From contig NZ_KB899938.1 in assembly GCF_000378465.1 (NCBI RefSeq), forward strand, positions 1 through 43,324: a stretch of 43,324 nt of DNA, given 5' to 3'. This DNA is from Elioraea tepidiphila DSM 17972 (GTDB lineage: Bacteria; Pseudomonadota; Alphaproteobacteria; Acetobacterales; Acetobacteraceae). The notes below the pieces were generated by a model that worked only from the letters and a program-made list of their open reading frames with translations, did no database searches and had not been told where the DNA came from. Positions 36,449 to 43,324 of the stretch are shown piece after piece (the stretch's first letter is position 1; every line of letters begins with the position of its first letter). The position numbers and the translations under genes are program-made.

Positions 36449-37567
36449 GTGGAGACCACGCGCATCCATTGGACCGACGCGCTCTCGCCGACCGAGGAGA
36501 TTCTCGCCGAGGCGCGGGCGGGGCGGATGTTCATCCTGGTCGATGATGAGGACCGCGAGAATGAGGGCGACCTCGTCATTCCCGCCCAGTTCGCTGACGC
36601 GGCCGCGATCAACTTCATGGCCAAGCATGGCCGCGGGCTCATCTGCCTGGCGCTCACCGGCGAGCGCGTCGAGCAGCTCGGGCTCCGGCTGATGGCGCAG
36701 TCCAACGCCTCGCGCCACCACACCGCCTTCACCGTCTCGATCGAGGCGCGCGAGGGCATCACCACGGGCATCTCGGCGGCCGACCGCGCGCGCACGATCG
36801 CGGTGGCGATCGACCCGACGAAAGGGCCGAACGACATCACCACGCCGGGCCATGTGTTTCCGCTGCTCGCGCGCGAGGGGGGCGTGCTGGTGCGCGCGGG
36901 CCACACCGAGGCCGCGGTCGATCTCGCGCGCATGGCGGGGCTCAATCCCGCCGGCGTGATCTGCGAGATCATGAACGACGACGGCACCATGGCGCGGCTG
37001 CCGGACCTGATCGCCTTCGCCCAGCATCACGGGCTGAAGGTCGGCACGATCGCGGACCTGATCGCGCATCGCCGCCGCACCGAGCGCCTGGTGGAACGGC
37101 GCGCCGAGACCGTGATCGACAGCGTCCATGGCGGCACGTTCCGTCTGATCGTCTATGTCAACACGGTCGAGTACGCCGAGCATATCGCGCTGGTGAAGGG
37201 CGACATCGCGGCACCCGGTCCGGTGCTGGTGCGCATGCATGCGCTCAACGTGCTGACGGATGTGCTCGGAGATCGCGGCGGCTCGGACCTTGCGGCGGCG
37301 ATGCGGATGATCGAGCGCGAGGGCAGGGGTGTGGTGGTGCTGATCCGCGAGCCGCGTCCGACAGCGATCTCCGAACGCGTGCTGCGTGCGGCCAATGGCG
37401 GGACGCCGCAGCTGCGCGACTACGGCGTCGGTGCGCAGATCCTGCTCGATCTGGGCGTGCGCGAGATGGCGCTGCTGACCAACCACCCGCGGACGATCGT
37501 GGGACTCGAGGGCTACGGGCTCTCGATCGTCGAGCATCGTCCGATCCCGCGCGAGGAGCGACCGTGA
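36449..37567 (+). CDS. ribB: 3,4-dihydroxy-2-butanone-4-phosphate synthase with degenerate GTP cyclohydrolase II domain
   Basis: A 372-residue RibBA-like protein from a GTG with AGGAG upstream. The N-terminal DHBP synthase is intact: DDEDRENEGD (about 32-41), ASRHHTAFTVS, REGITTGISAADR and TPGHVFPL. The C-terminal half aligns with GTP cyclohydrolase II but has lost its zinc site. Where R-x-HSEC-x-GD and CDCG are expected, it reads VRMHALNVLTDVLGDRGGSD, with no cysteines, and the RQEGRGIGL motif is replaced by IREPRPTAISE. Such degenerate fusions are known in alphaproteobacteria. GTP cyclohydrolase II activity must then come from another gene. Confidence 0.92.
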   Translation: METTRIHWTDALSPTEEILAEARAGRMFILVDDEDRENEGDLVIPAQFADAAAINFMAKHGRGLICLALTGERVEQLGLRLMAQSNASRHHTAFTVSIEAREGITTGISAADRARTIAVAIDPTKGPNDITTPGHVFPLLAREGGVLVRAGHTEAAVDLARMAGLNPAGVICEIMNDDGTMARLPDLIAFAQHHGLKVGTIADLIAHRRRTERLVERRAETVIDSVHGGTFRLIVYVNTVEYAEHIALVKGDIAAPGPVLVRMHALNVLTDVLGDRGGSDLAAAMRMIEREGRGVVVLIREPRPTAISERVLRAANGGTPQLRDYGVGAQILLDLGVREMALLTNHPRTIVGLEGYGLSIVEHRPIPREERP

Positions 37568-38013
37568 CCGCACCGCATGTCCTGATCGTCGAGGCGCCGT
37601 ACTACGCCGGGATCGCGGCCGGCATGCTGCGCGGCGCGACGCGCGTGCTCGACGAGGCCGGCGCGACGCACGAGGTGGTGCAGGTCGCCGGCGCCTTCGA
37701 GCTGCCGGGCGCGGTGCGGCTCGCGCTGAAGGCGATGGCCAGGACGGGTGGGCCCCGGTGGGACGGTTTCATTGCCTTGGGCTGTGTGGTGCGGGGCGAG
37801 ACCGACCACTACGAGCACATCTGCACCCAGGCCGCGCGCGGCATCATGGACCTGACGGTTCAGTTCGGCGTCCCGGTCGCGTTCGGTGTGCTGACCGTGC
37901 ATGACGAGGCGCAGGCGGAGGCGCGCGCGCGCGACGATGACATGAACAAGGGCGCGGAGGCGGCCAAGGCCGTGCTGGCGCAGGTCGCGCTCGCGCGGCG
38001 CTGGGGGGTCTGA
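37564..38013 (+). CDS. ribH: 6,7-dimethyl-8-ribityllumazine synthase
   Basis: A 149-residue lumazine synthase beginning at a GTG that overlaps the ribB stop (GTGA). VAGAFELPGAVRLALK is the substrate loop, and FIALGCVVRGETDHYEHIC carries the conserved GE-T-HY motif. The closing GAEAAKAVLAQVALA is the last helix. It condenses the ribB product with the pyrimidine from RibD to form the substrate of RibE. The stop abuts the nusB start. Confidence 0.97.
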   Translation: MTAPHVLIVEAPYYAGIAAGMLRGATRVLDEAGATHEVVQVAGAFELPGAVRLALKAMARTGGPRWDGFIALGCVVRGETDHYEHICTQAARGIMDLTVQFGVPVAFGVLTVHDEAQAEARARDDDMNKGAEAAKAVLAQVALARRWGV

Positions 38014-38534
38014 TGGCGCGACCGAAGCGCGGCACCCCGCCCGGGCGTCCGCGCACCGCCGCGCGGCTTGCGGCCGTGCAGGCGCTCTATCAGGCCGAGC
38101 ACGCCGGGATCAGCCCGGAGACCGCGCTCGACGAGTTCGTCCGCCACCGTGTGGCCGGCGCCGAGGCCGCGCCGCTCGCCGAGGCCGCCGTGGAGGAGGG
38201 CAGGGCGCCGGGCGCGCATGTGCCGCTGCTCGCCGCGATCGTGCGCGGCTGGGCGGTCAACGCCGAGGCGCTCGATGGCGCGATCTCGGCTGCCCTCGCA
38301 AAGGACTGGCCTATGGAGCGGCTCGACCCGGTGCTGCGCGCGCTCCTGCGCGCCGCCGCCGCCGAGCTGTTCGACGCCGCCGGGGCGCCCGCGCGCGCGG
38401 TGATCAACGAGTATCTCGACATCGCCCACGGATTCTTCTCGGGCGACGAGCCGCGTTTCGCCAACGGCGTGCTCGACCGCCTCGCGCGGCTGATGCGCGC
38501 GCAGGAGTTCGAACAGGACCGGGCGGGCGCCTGA
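38013..38534 (+). CDS. nusB: Transcription antitermination factor NusB
   Basis: A 173-residue all-helical RNA-binding protein. It begins with the basic PKRGTPPGRPRTAARLAAVQALYQ typical of the family, has WPMERLDPVLRALLRAAAAELF in the middle, and ends with INEYLDIAHGF and RFANGVLDRLAR. It binds the boxA element with NusE (S10) during rRNA transcription. The ribH-nusB-thiL linkage is widely conserved. Its ATG shares a base with the ribH stop, and its stop overlaps the thiL start. Confidence 0.95.
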   Translation: MARPKRGTPPGRPRTAARLAAVQALYQAEHAGISPETALDEFVRHRVAGAEAAPLAEAAVEEGRAPGAHVPLLAAIVRGWAVNAEALDGAISAALAKDWPMERLDPVLRALLRAAAAELFDAAGAPARAVINEYLDIAHGFFSGDEPRFANGVLDRLARLMRAQEFEQDRAGA

Positions 38535-39520
38535 TGGCCCTGCCCGGAGAGTTCGCCCTGATCGCCCGGCATTTCCGCCCGCTCGCCGAGGGCGTGCCGG
38601 GCGCGCTCGCCCTCGCCGACGATGCCGCCCTGCTCGATGCGCCGCCGGGGCGCACGCTGGTGCTGGCGGCCGACGCGATGGTCGCGGGCGTGCATTTCCT
38701 GCCCGACGATCCGCCCGACACGATCGGCCGCAAGCTCCTGCGCGTGAACCTCTCGGATCTCGCCGCGATGGGTGCCGAGCCGCTCGGCTATCTGATGACC
38801 ACGGCGCTGCCGCCGGACATGACGCCCGAGTGGCTGGACGCGTTCGCGCGCGGATTGAAGGAGGACCAGCGCAGCTTTGGCTGCGGTCTGCTCGGCGGCG
38901 ATACGGTCTCGACGCCGGGGCCGCTGACATTGTCGCTGACGGTCGTCGGCAGTGTCGCGCCGGGGCGCGCGCTGACGCGGGCCGGCGCGCGCCTCGGCGA
39001 TGCCGTATGGGTCAGCGGCACCATCGGCGACGGTGCGCTCGGGCTGCTTGCGTTGACGGATCGGCTGCCGCAACTCGCCGAGGTGCAGCGCGACGCGCTC
39101 GCCGAACGCTACCGCCTGCCGCGGCCGCGCCTGCTGCTCGGACGGCTTCTCTCCGGCATCGCCACCGCCTGTCTCGATGTCTCGGACGGTCTGGTGCAGG
39201 ACCTCGGCCATCTCTGCCGCGCGGCCGGACTCTCGGCGGAGCTCGACGCCGAGGCGGTACCGCTGTCCGAGGCCGCGCGCGCGGCGGTCGCGGCCGATCC
39301 GGCGCTGCTCGCGCGCTGCCTGACGGGTGGTGATGACTACGAGCTCGTGTTCACCGCGCCCGAGTCGGAGGCCGTCATGCTCGCGGGCATCGCCACCGCG
39401 GTCGGCATCCCGGTCGCGCGCATCGGCCGGATGATCGCGCCCGGCGAGACCGAAGTGCGCGTGCTGCGCGATGGCGCGCCGCTCCGGCTCACCGAGACCG
39501 GCTGGAGCCACATCCGATGA
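38534..39520 (+). CDS. thiL: Thiamine-monophosphate kinase
   Basis: A 328-residue kinase of the PurM-like fold that makes thiamine diphosphate from thiamine phosphate. Seen motifs are FALIARHFRPLAEG, DDAALLD, LVLAADAMVAGVHFLPDDPPDTIGRKLLRVNLSDLAAMGA with its metal aspartates, CGLLGGDTVS and the late ACLDVSDGLVQDLGHL and TGGDDYELVFTAP. The length is typical. It follows nusB with a one-base overlap, and the MFS gene starts inside its stop. The product is the cofactor used by enzymes like the one at 8144-9778. Confidence 0.96.
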   Translation: MALPGEFALIARHFRPLAEGVPGALALADDAALLDAPPGRTLVLAADAMVAGVHFLPDDPPDTIGRKLLRVNLSDLAAMGAEPLGYLMTTALPPDMTPEWLDAFARGLKEDQRSFGCGLLGGDTVSTPGPLTLSLTVVGSVAPGRALTRAGARLGDAVWVSGTIGDGALGLLALTDRLPQLAEVQRDALAERYRLPRPRLLLGRLLSGIATACLDVSDGLVQDLGHLCRAAGLSAELDAEAVPLSEAARAAVAADPALLARCLTGGDDYELVFTAPESEAVMLAGIATAVGIPVARIGRMIAPGETEVRVLRDGAPLRLTETGWSHIR

Positions 39521-40710
39521 TCAGGCTCCGCGAGCCGAAGCGCACGGTCGGGCTGCTGTTCCTCGCCCAGGCGCTGAACCAGTCGGCGATGACCGGGCAG
39601 GTGGCGATGGCCGCGCTGATCGGCCACGCGCTCGCCGAGGACAAGGCGCTCGCCACCCTGCCCATGGCCGTGCAGATGCTGGCGACCATGTCGGTGTCGA
39701 TCCCGGGCGCGGTGATCTTCGGCAGGCTCGGACGTTATGCTGGATTCCTCACGGGCGCGGCCGCGTCCCTGATCGCGATGGGCGTGTTCTTCTCCGCGCT
39801 CTGGATCGGCTCGTTCCGGCTGTTCCTGCTGGGCTGCGTGTTCTCGGGCGCCGGCTTCGGCATCTCGATGTATTACCGCTTCGCCGCCGCCGAGGTCGCC
39901 GAACCCGCCTACCGCCCGAAGGCGATCAGCCTGGTGATGGCGGGCGGCGTGATCGGCGCCTTCCTCGGCCCCACTGTGGTCAAGCTGACCAAGGACCTGT
40001 TCGCGCCTGTGCTGTTCGCCGGCACCTATCTCGCCTTCGCCGCGATCCCGATCCTGACGGCGCTGCTGGTCACCGCGATGCGCCTGCCGCCGGCGCCGCA
40101 CCCCGCGGGCTCGGCCCCGGTCAGGCTCGGCCCGATCCTGCGCCGGCCCGGGGTGTTCGTCGCGATCCTCTGCGCGGTGGTCGGCTGGGACACGATGAAC
40201 CTGCTGATGGCGGTCACCCCGCTCGAAATGATGTTGTGCGGCTTCACCGTCAGCGACAGCGCGACGATCATCCAATGGCATGCGGCGGCCATGTTCGCGC
40301 CCTCCTTCGTCACCGGCCATCTGATCGCGCGATTCGGCCTGCTGCGCGTGATCGGCACCGGCGCGGTGCTGACCGGCATCTGCGCTGCCGTGGCCCTCTC
40401 GGGGGCGAGCTTCGCGCATTTCTGGGTGGCGCTGGTGGCGCTCGGGGTCGGCTGGAACTTCATGTTCGTCGGCGCGACCGCGCTGCTCACCGCCTCGCAC
40501 ACGCCGGCCGAGCGCACCAAGGCGCAGGCCGCGAACGACGTGATCGTGTTCGGCTCCGTCACGATCACCTCGGTCGCGTCGGGCGCGATCCACCACCTGT
40601 TCGGATGGGCGGTGCTGAACCTCGCCGTGATCCCGGCGCTGATCGTCGCCCTCCTGGCGCTCGCCTGGCTGGCACGGCAACGCTCGGCGGCGCAGCTCCG
40701 GCCGGCCTGA
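39517..40710 (+). CDS. Major facilitator superfamily transporter
   Basis: A 397-residue inner-membrane protein with about twelve hydrophobic segments. After a short basic N-terminus ([12 protein letters not shown]) comes [14 protein letters not shown] central hydrophilic loop ([23 protein letters not shown], residues about 190-212) divides the two halves, and the loop after helix 2 carries FGRLGRYAG, a shortened MFS motif. The substrate is unknown. Related predicted transporters often follow thiL in this group, from memory. It overlaps thiL by four bases (ATGA), so it belongs to the same transcript. Confidence 0.85.
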   Translation: MIRLREPKRTVGLLFLAQALNQSAMTGQVAMAALIGHALAEDKALATLPMAVQMLATMSVSIPGAVIFGRLGRYAGFLTGAAASLIAMGVFFSALWIGSFRLFLLGCVFSGAGFGISMYYRFAAAEVAEPAYRPKAISLVMAGGVIGAFLGPTVVKLTKDLFAPVLFAGTYLAFAAIPILTALLVTAMRLPPAPHPAGSAPVRLGPILRRPGVFVAILCAVVGWDTMNLLMAVTPLEMMLCGFTVSDSATIIQWHAAAMFAPSFVTGHLIARFGLLRVIGTGAVLTGICAAVALSGASFAHFWVALVALGVGWNFMFVGATALLTASHTPAERTKAQAANDVIVFGSVTITSVASGAIHHLFGWAVLNLAVIPALIVALLALAWLARQRSAAQLRPA

Positions 40711-40861
40711 GCCCGGCCGCTCCCCGGGCCGGATTGCGCCTCCGGGAGAGGTCTGGCATACCCCGCCCGCCTCGCGGCGCCGTGACATGCCCGGGGGCCG
40801 GGAGGCGCGCCCGCCGCGCACGCCGCGCCATGAACGACCAGCACCGGATCGGATGCCGCCC

Positions 40862-42955
40862 ATGATGACTTTCCAGTTCATCCTCGTGATCGTCTGCGGC
40901 CTCTTGGCCGTGGGCTTCGGCGCCTACGCGGGCAAGATCGTGCTCGCCGCGCCGGCCGGGACCGCGCGGATGCAGGAGATCGCGGCGGCGGTGCAGCAGG
41001 GCGCGCAGGCCTATCTGAACCGCCAGTACACCACGATCGCGATGGTCGGCGTGGTCGTGACGGTGCTGCTCGGCGCGTTGCTGTCGCTCTGGTCGGCGAT
41101 CGGCTTCGTGATCGGCGCGGTGCTCTCGGGGGCCGCCGGCTATATCGGCATGAACGTCTCGGTGCGCGCGAATGTCCGCACGGCCGAGGCGGCGCGGCAG
41201 GGGCTTCAGCCCGCGCTCGACCTCTCGTTCCGGGCCGGCGCGATCACCGGGCTGCTGGTCGTCGGCCTCGGCCTGCTCGGCGTGGTCGTGTACTGGGCGA
41301 TCCTCGCGGGCGCCGGCGTCGAGCAGCGCGTGATCCTCGAGGCGCTGATCGCGCTCTCCTTCGGCGGCTCGCTGATCTCGATCTTCGCCCGCCTCGGCGG
41401 CGGCATCTTCACCAAGGGGGCCGATGTCGGCGCCGATCTGGTCGGCAAGGTCGAGGCCGGCATCCCCGAGGATGATCCGCGCAACCCGGCCGTGATCGCC
41501 GACAACGTGGGCGACAACGTCGGCGACTGCGCGGGCATGGCGGCCGACCTGTTCGAGACCTACGTGGTCGCGATGGTGGCGACCATGCTCCTCGGCGCGA
41601 TCTTTTTCTCGGGCGCGGCCGTCAGCACGCTGATGATGCTGCCGCTGGTGATCGGCGGCGTGTGCATCGCGGCCTCGGTCGGCGGCACGTTCTTCGTCAA
41701 GCTCGACGGCTCGAACAACATCATGAAGGCCCTCTACAAGGGCTTCATCGCGACTGGCGCGATCGCCGCGTTCCTGATCCTGATCGTGATGTTCCTGTTC
41801 GTCGGCCTGACGACCACCTACACGCCGTCGAGCGGGCCGTCCTTCACCGGCTTCGGGCTGTTCGTCTGCGCCCTCGTCGGGCTGCTGGTGACGGCCGCGA
41901 TCGTGTGGGTGACCGAGTACTACACCGGCACCGACTATCGTCCGGTCAAGACGATCGCCGATGCCTCGACCACGGGCCACGGGACCAACATCATCCAGGG
42001 CCTGGCCATGAGCATGGAGGCGACCGCCGCCCCGGTGATCGTCATCTGCCTCGGCATCCTGGTGAGCTACCTCACCGCGGGCGTCTACGGCATCTCGATC
42101 GCGGTCACGACCATGCTGGCGCTCGCCGGCATGGTGGTGGCGCTCGACGCCTATGGTCCGGTGACCGACAACGCCGGCGGCATCGCCGAGATGGCCGATC
42201 TGCCGCCGGATGTGCGCGTGACCACCGACGCACTCGACGCGGTCGGCAACACCACCAAGGCGGTCACCAAGGGCTACGCGATCGGCTCGGCCGGGCTCGC
42301 CGCGGTGGTGCTGTTTGCCGCCTATATCGAGGACCTGAAGCACTACTTCCCGGATATCGAAGTGGCGTTCTCGCTCGCCGATCCGTTCGTCGTGGTCGGC
42401 CTGTTCGCGGGTGGCCTGCTGCCCTACCTGTTCGGCGCGATGGGCATGACCGCGGTCGGCCGCGCGGCGGGCGCGGTGGTGGTCGAGGTGCGCCGCCAGT
42501 TCCGCGAGATCGCCGGGATCATGGAAGGCACCGCGAAGCCCGACTACGGCCGCGCCGTGGACATGCTGACCAAGGCCGCGATCAAGGAGATGGTCATCCC
42601 CTCGATGCTGCCGGTGTTCGCGCCGGTGGTGCTGTGGGTGGTGATCTGGGCGATCGCCGGTCAGGCGGCGGCGTTCTCGGCGCTCGGCGCGATGCTGCTC
42701 GGCACGATCGTCACCGGCATCTTCGTCGCGATCTCGATGACCGCCGGCGGCGGCGCCTGGGACAACGCCAAGAAGCTGATCGAGACGGGCTTGCACGGCG
42801 GCAAGGGCTCGGAGGCGCACAAGGCGGCCGTCACCGGCGATACCGTGGGCGACCCCTACAAGGACACGGCGGGGCCGGCGGTGAACCCGATGATCAAGAT
42901 CATCAACATCGTCGCGCTGCTGCTGCTCGCGATCCTCGCCAAGCTGCTCGCCTGA
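40862..42955 (+). CDS. hppA: Proton-pumping membrane pyrophosphatase, K+-insensitive type
   Basis: A protein of about 697 residues with some 14-16 membrane spans that couples pyrophosphate hydrolysis to proton export. Catalytic motifs are [39 protein letters not shown] and the C-terminal [19 protein letters not shown]. The stretch [17 protein letters not shown] has Lys where K+-dependent enzymes have Ala, so it should be K+-independent. Start candidates are the ATGs at 40853, 40862 and 40865; I chose 40862 because MMTFQFILV leads directly into the first membrane span. It ends the plus-strand run and is closed by a strong hairpin. Confidence 0.95.
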   Translation: MMTFQFILVIVCGLLAVGFGAYAGKIVLAAPAGTARMQEIAAAVQQGAQAYLNRQYTTIAMVGVVVTVLLGALLSLWSAIGFVIGAVLSGAAGYIGMNVSVRANVRTAEAARQGLQPALDLSFRAGAITGLLVVGLGLLGVVVYWAILAGAGVEQRVILEALIALSFGGSLISIFARLGGGIFTKGADVGADLVGKVEAGIPEDDPRNPAVIADNVGDNVGDCAGMAADLFETYVVAMVATMLLGAIFFSGAAVSTLMMLPLVIGGVCIAASVGGTFFVKLDGSNNIMKALYKGFIATGAIAAFLILIVMFLFVGLTTTYTPSSGPSFTGFGLFVCALVGLLVTAAIVWVTEYYTGTDYRPVKTIADASTTGHGTNIIQGLAMSMEATAAPVIVICLGILVSYLTAGVYGISIAVTTMLALAGMVVALDAYGPVTDNAGGIAEMADLPPDVRVTTDALDAVGNTTKAVTKGYAIGSAGLAAVVLFAAYIEDLKHYFPDIEVAFSLADPFVVVGLFAGGLLPYLFGAMGMTAVGRAAGAVVVEVRRQFREIAGIMEGTAKPDYGRAVDMLTKAAIKEMVIPSMLPVFAPVVLWVVIWAIAGQAAAFSALGAMLLGTIVTGIFVAISMTAGGGAWDNAKKLIETGLHGGKGSEAHKAAVTGDTVGDPYKDTAGPAVNPMIKIINIVALLLLAILAKLLA

Positions 42956-42976
42956 CCGACGGGCGGCCCAACGACT

Positions 42977-43006
42977 GCGCCCCGCCGGAGCGATCCGGCG
43001 GGGCGC
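42977..43006 (+). terminator. Terminator after hppA
   Basis: A perfect 12-bp GC stem (GCGCCCCGCCGG) with a six-base loop (AGCGAT), followed by TTCCGTTT. It begins 21 bases after the hppA stop. The T-tract is short and interrupted, but the stem is very strong. Confidence 0.82.
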
Positions 43007-43050
43007 TTCCGTTTCACCGGCCGGGTGGATGCCGCGCGGCGCGGCCTCTA

Positions 43051-43324
43051 GAGCCTGATCCATTTACGGTGAAGCATAGCCTGCGTGCCGGAAGTAGTTG
43101 GCGCATTCGGTGGGTGAGAACTCGCCGAGCAGGGCGCCGATGCGGTGCCATACGGTGGCGATGGATCGCTCGTCGGCCTTTCGCAGCAGGGTCTTGAGCT
43201 TGGCGAACATCATCTCGATCGGGTTCAGGTCCGGGCTGTAGGGCGGCAGGGACAGCAGGTGGGCGCCGGTGGCGCGGATGGCGCGGCGGACGGCGACGCC
43301 CTTGTGACTGCCGAGATTGTCGAG
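43051..43324 (-). mobile_element. IS630-family insertion sequence, 3' part only
   Basis: The transposase-end terminus of a second copy of the same element type as at the left edge. The boundary reads CTCTA then GAGCCTGATCC. The TA at 43049-43050 is the expected target dinucleotide, and GAGCCTGAT repeats the left copy's terminal bases. The copy continues beyond the window. It lies 95 bases after the hppA stop, beyond the terminator, so it disrupts no gene seen here. Confidence 0.85.
43064..43324 (-). CDS. IS630-family transposase, C-terminal fragment (runs off window)
   Basis: The frame enters from the right edge and ends at a TAA at 43066-43064, 86 residues. It starts LDNLGSHKGVAVRRAI, which holds the second catalytic aspartate of the DDE triad. 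It then has LLSLPPYSPDLNPIEMMF, where the final glutamate gives the IS630/Tc1 signature, and ends YFRHAGYASP. The stop lies 13 bases inside the element. It is the complementary part to the N-terminal fragment at 1-184 but from another copy. Confidence 0.88.
   Translation of the reverse strand, partial: LDNLGSHKGVAVRRAIRATGAHLLSLPPYSPDLNPIEMMFAKLKTLLRKADERSIATVWHRIGALLGEFSPTECANYFRHAGYASP

Noticed and set aside
40565-43063. An 832-codon open frame antisense to hppA
   Set aside because: Extremely rich in Arg, His, Asp and Gln with no domain; a mirror of the pyrophosphatase gene.

Overview
The window is 43.3 kb of very GC-rich DNA with almost no non-coding space; no gap between genes exceeds about 215 bases. 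Gene content points to an alphaproteobacterium of the Rhodospirillales/Acetobacteraceae kind. The grounds are a metal-type HemB with Asp in place of Cys, an FnrL-type regulator, aconitase divergent from ccmAB, a rpiB-glyA-nrdR-ribD-ribE-ribBA-ribH-nusB-thiL run, and a K+-insensitive membrane pyrophosphatase. This assignment is inference from gene order and motifs, not from a search.

Both ends lie inside copies of the same IS630-type insertion sequence. The left end holds the transposase N-terminus, and the element boundary is at 277/278. The right end holds the transposase C-terminus, and the boundary is at 43050/43051. Both copies read on the minus strand and each boundary has a TA dinucleotide. 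The left copy truncates an already frameshifted flavin-reductase-like gene.

From 0.75 to 15.8 kb there is an accessory catabolic region. A minus-strand operon encodes an NMT1/SsuA-type ABC transporter (binding protein, ATPase, permease) and an HpcH/HpaI-type aldolase. Divergent to it, across a 140-base gap with two overlapping palindromes, runs a tightly coupled plus-strand operon: hyuB, hyuA, a thiamine-diphosphate enzyme, a maleate isomerase/Asp-Glu racemase-like protein, and a carboxymuconolactone-decarboxylase-like (CMD) protein. A second CMD-like gene faces it. A second minus-strand operon encodes an M20-type N-carbamoyl amino acid hydrolase, an ABM-type monooxygenase, a secreted esterase-713-like hydrolase and a class V aminotransferase. 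Together these suggest uptake and breakdown of a cyclic ureide or amide (hydantoin-like) compound, but the substrate cannot be read from the sequence.

From 16 to 23.3 kb come an OmpA-like lipoprotein, an FnrL-type oxygen regulator, an RlmI-like rRNA methyltransferase, aconitase A with a clear terminator, and ccmA-ccmB, with no ccmC following. From 23.5 to 32.2 kb the region is mixed. It holds three proteins I do not recognise, a serine hydrolase broken by an 11-bp tandem duplication and a second frameshift, hemB with metY, a small DUF6898-like gene with a dienelactone hydrolase, and a minus-strand arsR - YraQ/ArsP permease - ADP-ribosylglycohydrolase operon. That operon's promoter, operator and start codon appear to overlap.

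From 32.4 to 43 kb runs a long plus-strand housekeeping series: rpiB, glyA, nrdR, the riboflavin genes, nusB, thiL, an MFS transporter and hppA, closed by a strong hairpin. A REP-like inverted repeat sits directly in front of ribD. I saw no tRNA, rRNA, CRISPR array or origin.
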